This document shows, one piece after another, positions 1 to 7,187 of a DNA stretch of 34,101 nt. This DNA is from UBA6544 sp038131165. GTDB taxonomy: Bacteria; Pseudomonadota; Alphaproteobacteria; UBA8366. A program made the position numbers and the translations under genes. Position 1 is the stretch's first letter; the number at the start of each line of letters is the position of its first letter. The stretch lies in NCBI GenBank assembly GCA_038131165.1, contig JAYPOZ010000041.1, positions 1 to 34,101 on the forward strand, in the 5' to 3' direction. Under the pieces are notes generated by a model. The model had not been told where the DNA came from, did no database searches, and worked only from the letters and a program-made list of their open reading frames with translations.

Positions 1-25
1 GCCGGTTTAGAAAGTAGCCCCTCGC

Positions 26-730
26 TTGTCCGCCTCCCATAACGCGCCCATCTTCAACGCGCCCGATATCGTGAAATGGATCGGGGGCGCCACGCTTTTG
101 GCGCATGTCGGGCGAGCTCTGCTGCCCGACGGGCAGGGGATGGAATTGCTGATCGACATGGCCTTCATCCCGGCCCGCTACGGGGCCGATTATCTCGTTG
201 GCGGCGGGAGTTGGTGGCCGTTGCTGGCGACGCCGCTCAGCTATCTTCTGATCCACGGCGATTTCACCCATTTGCTGGTCAACGTGCTGCTGTTTCTCGC
301 CTTCGGCGCGGCGGTCGCCCGGCGGATGGGGGTGGGGCACTTTCTGTCTTTTTACGCCCTGTCGGGGGTCGCCGGGGCGTTCGCTTTTCTGCTGTTCAAT
401 CTCGACCTTTTCGCGCCGGTGATCGGCGCGTCGGGCGCGGTCTCGGGCATGGTGGGCGCCGTCTGCCGGTTGAGTTTCCGCCCGCCCGATCCGGCCCATC
501 CGATGCCGTTTCACAGCCGGGGCTCGGCGATGGGTTTCGTGGTCGTCTGGCTGGTGCTGAATTTCTTCTTCGGGATGTTGCCGCCCGAACTGATCGGCGG
601 CAGCGGCGGCGGCATCGCCTGGGAGACGCATCTCGGCGGGTTTCTGTTCGGCCTGCTGGCAATCGGATATTTCGACGGGCGCGGGTTGCCGCCGAAGCCC
701 TTTGAATTCGGACCCTCGGCACATACATAG
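26..730 (+). CDS. Rhomboid family intramembrane serine protease
   Basis: Membrane-embedded serine protease expected to cleave transmembrane substrates in the inner membrane. The rhomboid signature is clear: His77-x4-His82-x3-Asn86 in the first core helices, GASG with the nucleophile Ser136, and the catalytic His202 in HLGGFLFG. Several hydrophobic segments (about 62-95, 105-128, 132-147, 168-186, 203-215) fit a six-helix core. It has 234 residues, and the N-terminal PIFNAPDIV stretch is typical of the family in alphaproteobacteria, so the gene looks complete. The start is uncertain: an in-frame TAG at 8-10 limits it, leaving TTG at 26 or GTG at 71, and no ATG is well placed. The substrate cannot be told from the sequence. 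The next gene follows in the same direction after 45 bp. Confidence 0.88.
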   Translation: MSASHNAPIFNAPDIVKWIGGATLLAHVGRALLPDGQGMELLIDMAFIPARYGADYLVGGGSWWPLLATPLSYLLIHGDFTHLLVNVLLFLAFGAAVARRMGVGHFLSFYALSGVAGAFAFLLFNLDLFAPVIGASGAVSGMVGAVCRLSFRPPDPAHPMPFHSRGSAMGFVVVWLVLNFFFGMLPPELIGGSGGGIAWETHLGGFLFGLLAIGYFDGRGLPPKPFEFGPSAHT

Positions 731-775
731 CATTTGAATGCGGATGCGCGCGCGCGCAGCGAGGAGGAGGTTGAG

Positions 776-1345
776 ATGGACACGATGCAGGCATTGATTT
801 CACGGGTCTCCGTACCGCCGAAACTGCTCGGCGATCCGGCACCGAGCGGCGCCGATCTCGACGAGATCATGGCCGCCGCGATGAGCGCCCCGGATCACGG
901 CAGTCTGTCGCCGTTCCGGTTCATCACCATCCAGGGCGAAGCGCGGGCCAGGCTCGGCGAGGTCTTCGTCGACGCCCTGAAGAAGCGCGATCCCTCGGCG
1001 GACGAGGCGGCGATCGAGAAGGAACGCAACCGCCCGATGCGCTCTCCGCTGATCGTCGTCGCGGTGGCGAAGATCGACGCCAACAACGAAAAGGTCCCGG
1101 CGATCGAGCAGGCGGTGACCACGGGGATCGCGGCCTACAGCATGATCGTCGCGGCGCAGGCCAAGGGCTACGGCGGGATTCTGCTGACCGGCAAGAACGC
1201 GCAGGACAATAACGTCAAGGCGGCGCTCGGCCTGGAGCCGACGGACGAAATCGTCTCCTTCGTCTATCTGGGGACGCCGATCAAGCAGGTCAGCGACAAA
1301 CGCCGCCCGGACGCGGCGCAGTTCATGTCGGCCTGGACGGGCTAG
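776..1345 (+). CDS. Nitroreductase family protein, YdjA-like
   Basis: FMN-dependent, NAD(P)H-using oxidoreductase of the nitroreductase fold, 189 residues, close to the length of E. coli YdjA. The segment AAMSAPDHGSLSPFRF near residues 34-49 is the FMN-binding start of this subfamily, and GGILLTG and VYLGTP further on are also typical. ATG at 776 was chosen because GAGGAGG lies 8-14 bases upstream; a longer in-frame TTG start at 734 has no such site. It probably acts as a homodimer in the cytoplasm; the physiological substrate is unknown. It converges on ald with only 4 bp between the stop codons. Confidence 0.88.
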   Translation: MDTMQALISRVSVPPKLLGDPAPSGADLDEIMAAAMSAPDHGSLSPFRFITIQGEARARLGEVFVDALKKRDPSADEAAIEKERNRPMRSPLIVVAVAKIDANNEKVPAIEQAVTTGIAAYSMIVAAQAKGYGGILLTGKNAQDNNVKAALGLEPTDEIVSFVYLGTPIKQVSDKRRPDAAQFMSAWTG

Positions 1346-1349
1346 AGAG

Positions 1350-2468
1350 CTAACCCGCCACCATCTCCGCGGCCGGTGTGAAGTCCATTCCGACCGCTTC
1401 GGCGACCGCCTGGTAGGTCACCTTGCCGGCGTGGACGTTGAGGCCTTCCAGGAAGCCCGGATCGCTCGAAAGCGCGTCCTGCCATCCCCGATCGGCCAGC
1501 TTCAGCGTATAGGGCAGCGTCGCGTTGTTGAGCGCGAAGGTCGAGGTCTGCGCCACCGCGCCCGGCATATTGGTCACGCAATAATGGATCACGCCGTGCT
1601 TCGTGTAGACCGGGTCGGAATGACTGGTGGGGCGCGACGTCTCGAAACAGCCGCCCTGGTCGATGGCGATGTCGACGACGACGGATCCCGGCCGCATGGC
1701 CTTGATCATCTCCTCGGTCACCACCTTCGGCGCGGCGGCACCCGGCACCAGCACCGAGCCGATGACCAGATCGGCATCGGTGACGTGGCGTTCCACCGCG
1801 TCGACCGTCGAGAACACCGTGTTGAGTTGCGCGCCGTAGCGCCAATCGAGCTCGTCCAGGCGCGGCAGGGAGCGGTCGAGGACCGTCACCTTGGCTTCGA
1901 ATCCCATGGCAATGCGCGCCGCCGCCCCGCCCGCGACGCCGCCGCCGACGACGCAGACCCGGGCCGCCAGCACGCCGGGCACGCCGGACAGCAGCACCCC
2001 GGCGCCGCCGGACTCCTTCTCCAGGTAGTGGGCGCCGACCTGAATGCTCATGCGGCCCGCGACCTCGCTCATGGGGACCAGCAGCGGCAGGTGTCCGTGC
2101 CTGTCGGTGACCGTCTCGTAGGCGATGCATGTGGCGCCCGTATCCGCGAGCGCCCGGGTCAGCGTCTCGTCGGCGGCGAGATGCAGATAGGTGAACAGAA
2201 TCTGGCCCTCACGCAGCATGGCGCATTCGACCGGCTGCGGTTCCATGACCTTGACGAACATGTCGGCGGCGGCAAAAACCTCCGCCGCGGTGGGCAGAAC
2301 TTCGGCACCCGCCTGCCGATAAGCATCGTCGTCGAAGCCGATGCCGGCGCCGCAATCCGTCTCGACGATGACCTGATGGCTATGATGGACGAGTTCGCGC
2401 ACGCTCGCCGGGACCAGCCCGACCCGATATTCGTGCGTCTTGATCTCCTTGACCGTGCCGACCTTCAT
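1350..2468 (-). CDS. ald: Alanine dehydrogenase
   Basis: Catalyses NAD+-dependent oxidative deamination of L-alanine to pyruvate and ammonia, reversibly. At 372 residues it has the normal family length. The N-terminal KVGTVKEIKTHEYRVGLVP segment, Lys73 (MFVKVMEPQ) and His96 (YLHLAAD) of the active site, and the NAD-binding GGGVAG loop near residue 175 are all present. The start ATG at 2466-2468 has GGGAG about 8 bases upstream. It is the last gene of a minus-strand run, 89 bp downstream of the TPR/glycosyltransferase gene, so it may have its own promoter in that gap. No Lrp/AsnC-type regulator is adjacent. It could supply ammonia or pyruvate during growth on amino acids. Confidence 0.95.
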   Translation of the reverse strand: MKVGTVKEIKTHEYRVGLVPASVRELVHHSHQVIVETDCGAGIGFDDDAYRQAGAEVLPTAAEVFAAADMFVKVMEPQPVECAMLREGQILFTYLHLAADETLTRALADTGATCIAYETVTDRHGHLPLLVPMSEVAGRMSIQVGAHYLEKESGGAGVLLSGVPGVLAARVCVVGGGVAGGAAARIAMGFEAKVTVLDRSLPRLDELDWRYGAQLNTVFSTVDAVERHVTDADLVIGSVLVPGAAAPKVVTEEMIKAMRPGSVVVDIAIDQGGCFETSRPTSHSDPVYTKHGVIHYCVTNMPGAVAQTSTFALNNATLPYTLKLADRGWQDALSSDPGFLEGLNVHAGKVTYQAVAEAVGMDFTPAAEMVAG

Positions 2469-2557
2469 GCCTGCGCTCCCTTGCGATACCGAAAGATGAG
2501 TCTACGAATGAGGGGGAATCATACCTTGATGTTGCTCAATGCGGGGTACTTTTCCGG

Positions 2558-4064
2558 TTAATTCGGCGAAAATTCCTGTAGGGCGGCAGCGACCCGCTCG
2601 AAGAGGTCGTCCCAGCCGGCTTCGTCGCGGAAGAGCCGCATGCTCGGATACCAATCGGTATCGTTGCGCCCGAGGCCCCAGCGNNNNNNNNNNGGTCAGC
2701 AGAACCCAGACCGGCACGCCGAGCGCGCCCGCGAGATGCGCCGGCGCGGAATCGATGCTGACGACGAGGTCGAGCGCCCGCATCGCCGCGGCGGTATCCG
2801 CCATGTCGCGAAAACCGGAGGCGAGGTCGACCAGCCGCATGCCGTCGGGGGGTGGCTGCCGCGCGGCGGCACCCCTTTGCAGGGCGTAGAACGTGACGTC
2901 CGGGCGGCGGGCCAGCGGCGCGAATTCGGAGAGCAGGCGGCTGCGCTCCCGGTCGCGGGCGTGACCCGGGTTTCCGGCCCAGACGAGTCCCACCCGCAGG
3001 CCGGTCCCGGGCCCGAGGTCGGCGGGCGGCGGCGCATCGAGATAGGGGAAGGAAACCGATGCCGTCCTCTTCGCATAGCGTCCGGGCAGGCTCATCAGGG
3101 GCGCATGCAGGTCGTAGTCCCGGCCCTGGCGGATGTCGACGACCTGATCGACGCCCGGCATGCCGGCGACGAGCCGGTGCAGCAGCGGATGGCATTCCAC
3201 GACCAAGCGGCCGGCGGTCTCGGCGACCAGAGGGGCGTAGCGGACAAACTGCAGCGTGTCGCCCAATCCCTGCTCGGCCCACAGCAGAACGGTCTTTCCG
3301 GAGATGTTCTGGTCTTCCCAGAGCGGGCCGGTGAACGCCGCGAGGTCGCGGTATCTGGGATTGCGCAACCGCCATTCGTGCTCCGCATAGCCTTTCGCGA
3401 ACTCCCCTTGCAGCAGCAGGAGATGGGCGTAGTTCACATGCGCCTCGATATTGTTCGGGTCGTTGGCGATCGCGGATTCGAAGGCTTCGCGGGCGCTCGC
3501 GAGGTCGCCCAGCAAGGTGCAGCCGATGCCGACATTGACCTGCACGTTGGCATCGTTCGGGTCGATCTGGAGGATGGCGTGGAACAGCGAGACCGCCTCC
3601 TCGATCCGGTAGAGGCGCAGGAGCGTGCGGCCCAGCTGCGTCGCCGCCGCCCGGTGGCCCGGGTGATAGATCAGCGCCTTTCTGAGCGCGAATTCGGCCT
3701 CCTCGTAACGGGCCTCGTCGAACAGCAGCGTGCCGAGACTGGTGAAGGCATCGCCGTTCGTCGGCTCGATCGACAGGGCGAGTTCGAAAGCGTCCTGCGC
3801 CGTCTCCGGCGCTTCCATTTGCGCCAGGACCTGGCCCCGGGCGACGTGAAAGCGCGCATCCTTGGGTGTCAGATCGATGGCCCGCTCGATGGATTGGAGG
3901 GCGGCGGCGGTATCGCCGAGGCGAAGCTGCATCGCCGCCAGATAGTAGAGCGCTTCCGTATCCGCGGGCGTGTCGCTGACGATCTCGGTGTAGAGTTTTT
4001 CGGCCTCGTCGAAGCGGCCCTGTTGCAGGGCGGAACGGGCCAGCGCGTGCCGCGGGTCGTCCAT
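2558..4064 (-). CDS. TPR protein with C-terminal glycosyltransferase-like (GT9/GT41-type) domain, interrupted by a sequence gap
   Basis: The N-terminal half (residues 1-240) is a run of about six tetratricopeptide repeats. The C-terminal half carries the glycosyltransferase-B-like features of TPR-linked sugar transferases: EQGLGDTLQFVRY, GLVWAGNPGHARDRERS and SIDSAPAHLAGALGVPVWVLL. Ten Ns at 2684-2693 break the gene. Past the gap, the frame reading RWGLGRNDTDWYPSMRLFR, then DDLFERVAAALQEFSPN and TAA at 2558-2560, is the expected family ending. That frame is one base off the frame before the gap, so the N count is wrong and the true end is 2558. A start at 4064 is supported by AAGAG upstream. 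The methyltransferase gene ends 8 bp before it, suggesting shared transcription and perhaps modification of a surface protein or polysaccharide (inference). Confidence 0.82.
2684..2693. other. Assembly gap of 10 N inside the TPR/glycosyltransferase gene
   Basis: Ten unknown bases. The coding frames on the two sides match only if the true length is a multiple of three. Comparison with the family pattern between VWVLL and RW suggests roughly four or five missing codons, so 12 or 15 bases. Confidence 0.95.
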
Positions 4065-4072
4065 CGTGGCTC

Positions 4073-4756
4073 TTATTTACGCTGCGGCCGATTGAATCCG
4101 GTCAAAAGCCGGAAGCCTTCGTCGCTCACGCTGCCCGGCTTCGGCCGCCGGCCGCCGTATTGGATTTCCTCGAACGATCGCTTGCGGACGATGAACTCGA
4201 TGCCGCATTCCGCAATCGGCGTCAGGGTCTGGTCGAAACGCGGCAGGCTGTAGCGGAAGGTGGCGTTCAGCTGCTCGATCTTCAGCACGTCCGCCGCCTC
4301 GCCCAGGCCCGCGACAAGCTCCGTCAAATTGCGCGACTTCGCGCTCCAGGATTGGGTCTTGAAGACCGTGAAGGTCCATTTGTGATCGCCGTTGAAGGTG
4401 CTGGGAAAGGTGCCCTGCTCGTACATGTCTTCGTCCGGCACCGTAATCACCAAATGGCCGCCGGGCTTCAGGATGCGGAACCAGTTGGCCAGGCCTTCCA
4501 GGGGCTCGTTGAGGTGCTCCAGACAGTGGCTCGAGTGGACGAAGTCGTAGCTCTCGTCGTCGACCCCCTCCATGAATTGCGCGTCGCCGTCCTGGAGGTC
4601 CCAAACGCGCACGTTGCCCATGCGCGGGAAAAGCTCCTGATAGATGCCGAGCGGGTCCGGCGCGCCGCCGATGTCGATGCCGTCGCCGCAAAAATAGCGT
4701 GAGGAAAAATTTGGATCGGAAAGCCGACGCATGATCGACTTGCTGCATTCTTTCAT
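4073..4756 (-). CDS. Class I SAM-dependent methyltransferase
   Basis: 227-residue protein with a class I methyltransferase core: a motif-I-like loop GIDIGGAPDP (about residues 26-35), the acidic strand end VWDLQDGDAQFM, SYDFVHSSHCLEHL (motif II region, near 70-83) and the post-II turn ILKPGGHLVITVP. Such sequences occur in proteins that methylate sugars, lipids or small molecules; nothing in the sequence identifies the acceptor. It lies 8 bp upstream of the TPR/glycosyltransferase gene and they are likely co-transcribed, which makes a role in glycan assembly or modification plausible. No strong ribosome site precedes the ATG at 4756; an ATG eight codons downstream (4732) is an alternative. 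Confidence 0.8.
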   Translation of the reverse strand: MKECSKSIMRRLSDPNFSSRYFCGDGIDIGGAPDPLGIYQELFPRMGNVRVWDLQDGDAQFMEGVDDESYDFVHSSHCLEHLNEPLEGLANWFRILKPGGHLVITVPDEDMYEQGTFPSTFNGDHKWTFTVFKTQSWSAKSRNLTELVAGLGEAADVLKIEQLNATFRYSLPRFDQTLTPIAECGIEFIVRKRSFEEIQYGGRRPKPGSVSDEGFRLLTGFNRPQRK

Positions 4757-4835
4757 AGGAATCGCCGTCCCGCCGTATGTCCGCGCACCCGAGCATAATA
4801 TAGGCTGAGCCGCGAGGCACCACGGGAAAGTGGCT

Positions 4836-5951
4836 TCAATCCGCCACCTCGACGCGGCATTCGCTCATGGCGGCTTCGTCGAAATCCATGCCGAGCCCGG
4901 GCCGGTCCGACAGGTGGAACTTGCCGCCGGCCGGGAAGGGGACCCGATCGAAAATTCCGTGGGTTCTGTCCGTCGGATCGTTCCATTCGATGGGTTTGGT
5001 GGCGTGCATCTGCGCCGCGGCCACGTGCATGTTCGCCATATGGCCGATGGTGGGCTGGGTCTGATGGGACACCAGTTCCACCCCATGCGCTTGCGCCAGT
5101 GCCGCGCATCGGAGCAGTCCGGTGATGCCGCCCATTTTGACGATGTCCGGCTGAATCATGCGCACCCCGGCCTCGATCAACTCGACCAGCCCGGCGGTCG
5201 TGTAGGTCTGCTCGCCGGCCGAGACGGTGATGGAAAGTTTTTGCGCGACTTCCCCCATGGCCTTGACGTGATAGTGCTGTACCGGCTCCTCGAACCACCA
5301 GTAACCGAGATCCTCCAGGGTCCGGCCGACCCGAAGGGCGCCGCCGGTCGAGTAGCCGTTGTTGGCGTCGAAGGCGAGCGGGAAGTCGTCGCCGACCAGT
5401 TTCCGCACCGCGCGCGCCTTGGCGAGGTGGTCGGGAATGTCGTCGTCCAATTTGACCCGCCCGTTGTCGAAGCGGATCTTGATGGCCGCGGGTTTGTCTT
5501 CGAGGCGGCGCTCGACGATCCGCAGGACATCGTCCAGGCTGCGCTCGATCCCGTTGCCGCCGATGGAGGCGTAGAACGGCAAGGCGGTCTTCCAGGCGCC
5601 GCCGAGGAGCTTGTAGATCGGCTGGGCGAATATCTTTCCCTTGATGTCCCAGAGCGCGATGTCGATGGCGGCAAGCGCGCCGGTGAGCGCGCCGTCCGGT
5701 CCCAGCTTGACGAATTTGTGGAGCAGCCGGTCGTGCAGGACCGCGTGGTCGAGCGGATCGCAGCCGATCGCCTCCGCCGCGATGTCGTGGACGATCATGC
5801 CGAGCGACGCGAGCCCGCCCCGCATCGGCGACGCCTCGCCGATGCCATGCAGGCCGTCGTCGGTCCAGACACGGACGAAAGCGCTGCGGGGATACGGCAC
5901 GCCCTCGTGCGGCCATTCCACTTGGAAGGTTTCGATGCGGTCGATCTTCAT
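4836..5951 (-). CDS. Mandelate racemase/muconate lactonizing enzyme (enolase superfamily) protein
   Basis: 371-residue enolase-superfamily enzyme, expected to act on a carboxylate substrate, most likely as a sugar-acid dehydratase. Predicted Mg2+ ligands are Asp195 (FDANNGY), Glu221 (FEEP) and Glu247 (SAGEQ). The His-Asp dyad of the mandelate racemase subgroup appears as Asp269 (QPDIVKMGGITG) and His296 (VSHQTQP). The usual KxK pair is Lys158-Ile-Arg160, so the second lysine is arginine. ATG at 5951 was chosen because MKIDRIETF is the normal beginning and GGAG lies 11 bases upstream; an in-frame extension to 6029 looks non-coding. Substrate unknown. It is 79 bp upstream of the methyltransferase and is preceded by the AT-rich island. 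Confidence 0.9.
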   Translation of the reverse strand: MKIDRIETFQVEWPHEGVPYPRSAFVRVWTDDGLHGIGEASPMRGGLASLGMIVHDIAAEAIGCDPLDHAVLHDRLLHKFVKLGPDGALTGALAAIDIALWDIKGKIFAQPIYKLLGGAWKTALPFYASIGGNGIERSLDDVLRIVERRLEDKPAAIKIRFDNGRVKLDDDIPDHLAKARAVRKLVGDDFPLAFDANNGYSTGGALRVGRTLEDLGYWWFEEPVQHYHVKAMGEVAQKLSITVSAGEQTYTTAGLVELIEAGVRMIQPDIVKMGGITGLLRCAALAQAHGVELVSHQTQPTIGHMANMHVAAAQMHATKPIEWNDPTDRTHGIFDRVPFPAGGKFHLSDRPGLGMDFDEAAMSECRVEVAD

Positions 5952-6136
5952 GTGCCGGCACTCCGTCTGATCGTCGTTCGGGTCGGTTGATCGCGCGGCG
6001 GACGTCTTCGAGGCCGCGCTACGCAGCAAAATAGGGCGGCCACGCGCAATCTTTATGGAATTCTTTCAATAAAACTGAATTCGAGATCAGGCACAATATA
6101 TTGAGTGCTCTATGGGGTTTTACTTAATACATATTG

Positions 6137-6289
6137 ATTTTACTTATTAAATCCACCGCATTTCACATGGTAGATATTTAGTTTTACTTGAAGTAATGTC
6201 ATTAAGTTATTGAAATTAAAATACATCGAAGTTATGGTGATTTTGTGTTCAGTGAAACTGCATAAAGTTAAATGCTGAATAAGTAAAAT
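6137..6289. repeat. 12-bp inverted repeat and TTTTACTT motif family
   Basis: ATTTTACTTATT at 6137-6148 is repeated exactly in inverse orientation at 6278-6289. The core TTTTACTT also occurs at 6118-6125 and 6182-6189. The first two direct copies (6118 and 6138) are spaced by 20 bp, close to two helical turns. This arrangement suggests binding sites for one DNA-binding protein. Confidence 0.7.
6184..6204. repeat. Two overlapping palindromes
   Basis: TTACTTGAAGTAA (6184-6196) and TAATGTCATTA (6194-6204) are each perfect palindromes around a central base and share TAA at 6194-6196. They look like operator half-site pairs. Confidence 0.6.
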
Positions 6290-6293
6290 TCGT

Positions 6294-6326
6294 ATTTCCA
6301 TGGTTTGTTCAAGTAATCATGGAAAT
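6294..6326. repeat. 9-bp inverted repeat upstream of the PP2C-like gene
   Basis: ATTTCCATG (6294-6302) and CATGGAAAT (6318-6326) are perfect complements around a 15-base loop. It ends 59 bp before the chosen start of the next gene. It has no U tract after it, so an operator or leader hairpin is more likely than a terminator. Confidence 0.55.
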
Positions 6327-6385
6327 GCTCGATTGTTATCCATTTGGGCCGTGTGGCGGCGGTCCGTCGGAGAAGGAACAAGGTC

Positions 6386-7159
6386 TTGGGTTGGGTTGCG
6401 GCAGTTGATTTTCGTCGGGGCGGTAACGGATGTGCCGATCAGCCGTGCCGAAATTTCGGCAAGCTCGAAAAGCTGCACAACGGGGTCGTCCTGGGCGCGG
6501 TTGCCGATGGCATGGAGACGGCGGCTTTTGGCCATCTCGGTGCGAAAGTTTCCGTAAGGTCGGGCTTGAGCGCGGCGCGGGCCAATGCGGAGGACCTCTC
6601 CGCCGCCCTTGCGAGCGGATCGCGCGAGGCCCGCGACACACTGTTTGCCAAGGTGATGGAAACAGTCGACGAAGGATTGCGGCAAACGGCCTGGGAATCG
6701 GGCGTTCCGGTTTCGGAACTCGCAACTTCGTTGACTGTTTTCTTCGCAGGGCCCTTCGGTCTCGCGGCGATGCAGATCGGCGCCAACCTACTGGTCTACC
6801 GCCCGCGCGGCGGGGACTACGGTCTGGTCTTCGAGCCCACGGCGGAGGATGCCGATCCGGCGGCCGTGACCGCGGAAGAGGGTGCCGATGCCATGCGGGT
6901 CGGGTACTTGCGGGGACCGATGGAATTCTTGTGTATCGCCAGCCGCGCCTTTCAGCCGGTATCGTTTTGCGACAAGAACGCGGTCCCGGCAGCGCCCTTT
7001 TTCCGGCCGCTGGACCGCTATGCCTCGGTGGCGCTCGACGACGGCGAGGTGCATCGCGGCATCCGCGAATTCTTGCGCACGAACGATCTCAGCCGCGAAA
7101 TCGACGACGATCTCATCCTGGCGCTCTGCCGCTATAATCCGGGCCACCGCATCCAGTAA
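6386..7159 (+). CDS. Divergent PP2C-like (PP2C_2 type) protein, probable pseudophosphatase
   Basis: 257 residues. The overall pattern matches short bacterial PP2C_2 phosphatases: an opening WVAAVDF strand, VVLGAVADG at 34-42, GAKVSVRSGL, ATSLTVFFAGPFGLAAMQIG at 113-132, a late APFFRPL (203-209) and REIDDDLILAL (237-247). Several positions that normally hold metal-binding aspartates differ: CRN (21-23) in place of CQD, IGAN (131-134) in place of IGDG, and IASRA (184-188) where a TDG-like motif is usual. Asp41 and Asp240-242 remain. The fold is recognised from memory of the family, so the call is moderate. TTG at 6386 is preferred (GGAGAAGG at 6369-6376); TTG 6344 or GTG 6353 are alternatives. 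No kinase or vWA partner gene is adjacent. It converges with the carbamoylase gene. Confidence 0.55.
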   Translation: MGWVAAVDFRRGGNGCADQPCRNFGKLEKLHNGVVLGAVADGMETAAFGHLGAKVSVRSGLSAARANAEDLSAALASGSREARDTLFAKVMETVDEGLRQTAWESGVPVSELATSLTVFFAGPFGLAAMQIGANLLVYRPRGGDYGLVFEPTAEDADPAAVTAEEGADAMRVGYLRGPMEFLCIASRAFQPVSFCDKNAVPAAPFFRPLDRYASVALDDGEVHRGIREFLRTNDLSREIDDDLILALCRYNPGHRIQ

Positions 7160-7187
7160 CGTCGGTCGAGGGCGTCGGCCGAGCGCC

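Larger units (their letters stand above)
5952..6385. promoter_or_regulatory. Gene-free AT-rich intergenic island between divergent genes
   Basis: This 434-bp stretch separates the enolase-superfamily gene (minus) from the PP2C-like gene (plus). No convincing coding sequence was found in it. Bases 6061-6300 have 68 G/C of 240 (28%), far below the flanks. It contains six copies of TTACTT or AAGTAA, a 12-bp inverted repeat, two overlapping palindromes near 6184-6204, the palindrome CAATATATTG (6094-6103), and a 9-bp inverted repeat at 6294-6326. It probably holds promoters and operators for one or both neighbours; no single promoter could be assigned with confidence. Confidence 0.65.

Noticed and set aside
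2502..2683. Arginine-rich tail of the TPR gene ending at 2502
   Set aside because: It exists only if the gap is exactly ten bases; the alternative frame ending at 2558 matches the family.
2640..4253. Plus-strand open frame of about 537 codons opposite the TPR/glycosyltransferase gene
   Set aside because: It runs through the N gap, overlaps a recognised TPR gene antisense, and its composition is that of a shadow frame.
6058..6082. Pair of GAATTC hexamers flanking an AT-rich segment
   Set aside because: Each is only a 6-bp palindrome, and the pair is not remarkable in AT-rich DNA; not treated as a separate element.
7160..7187. Possible GC-rich terminator hairpin between the PP2C-like and carbamoylase genes
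   Set aside because: Pairing is poor and there is no T run on either strand.
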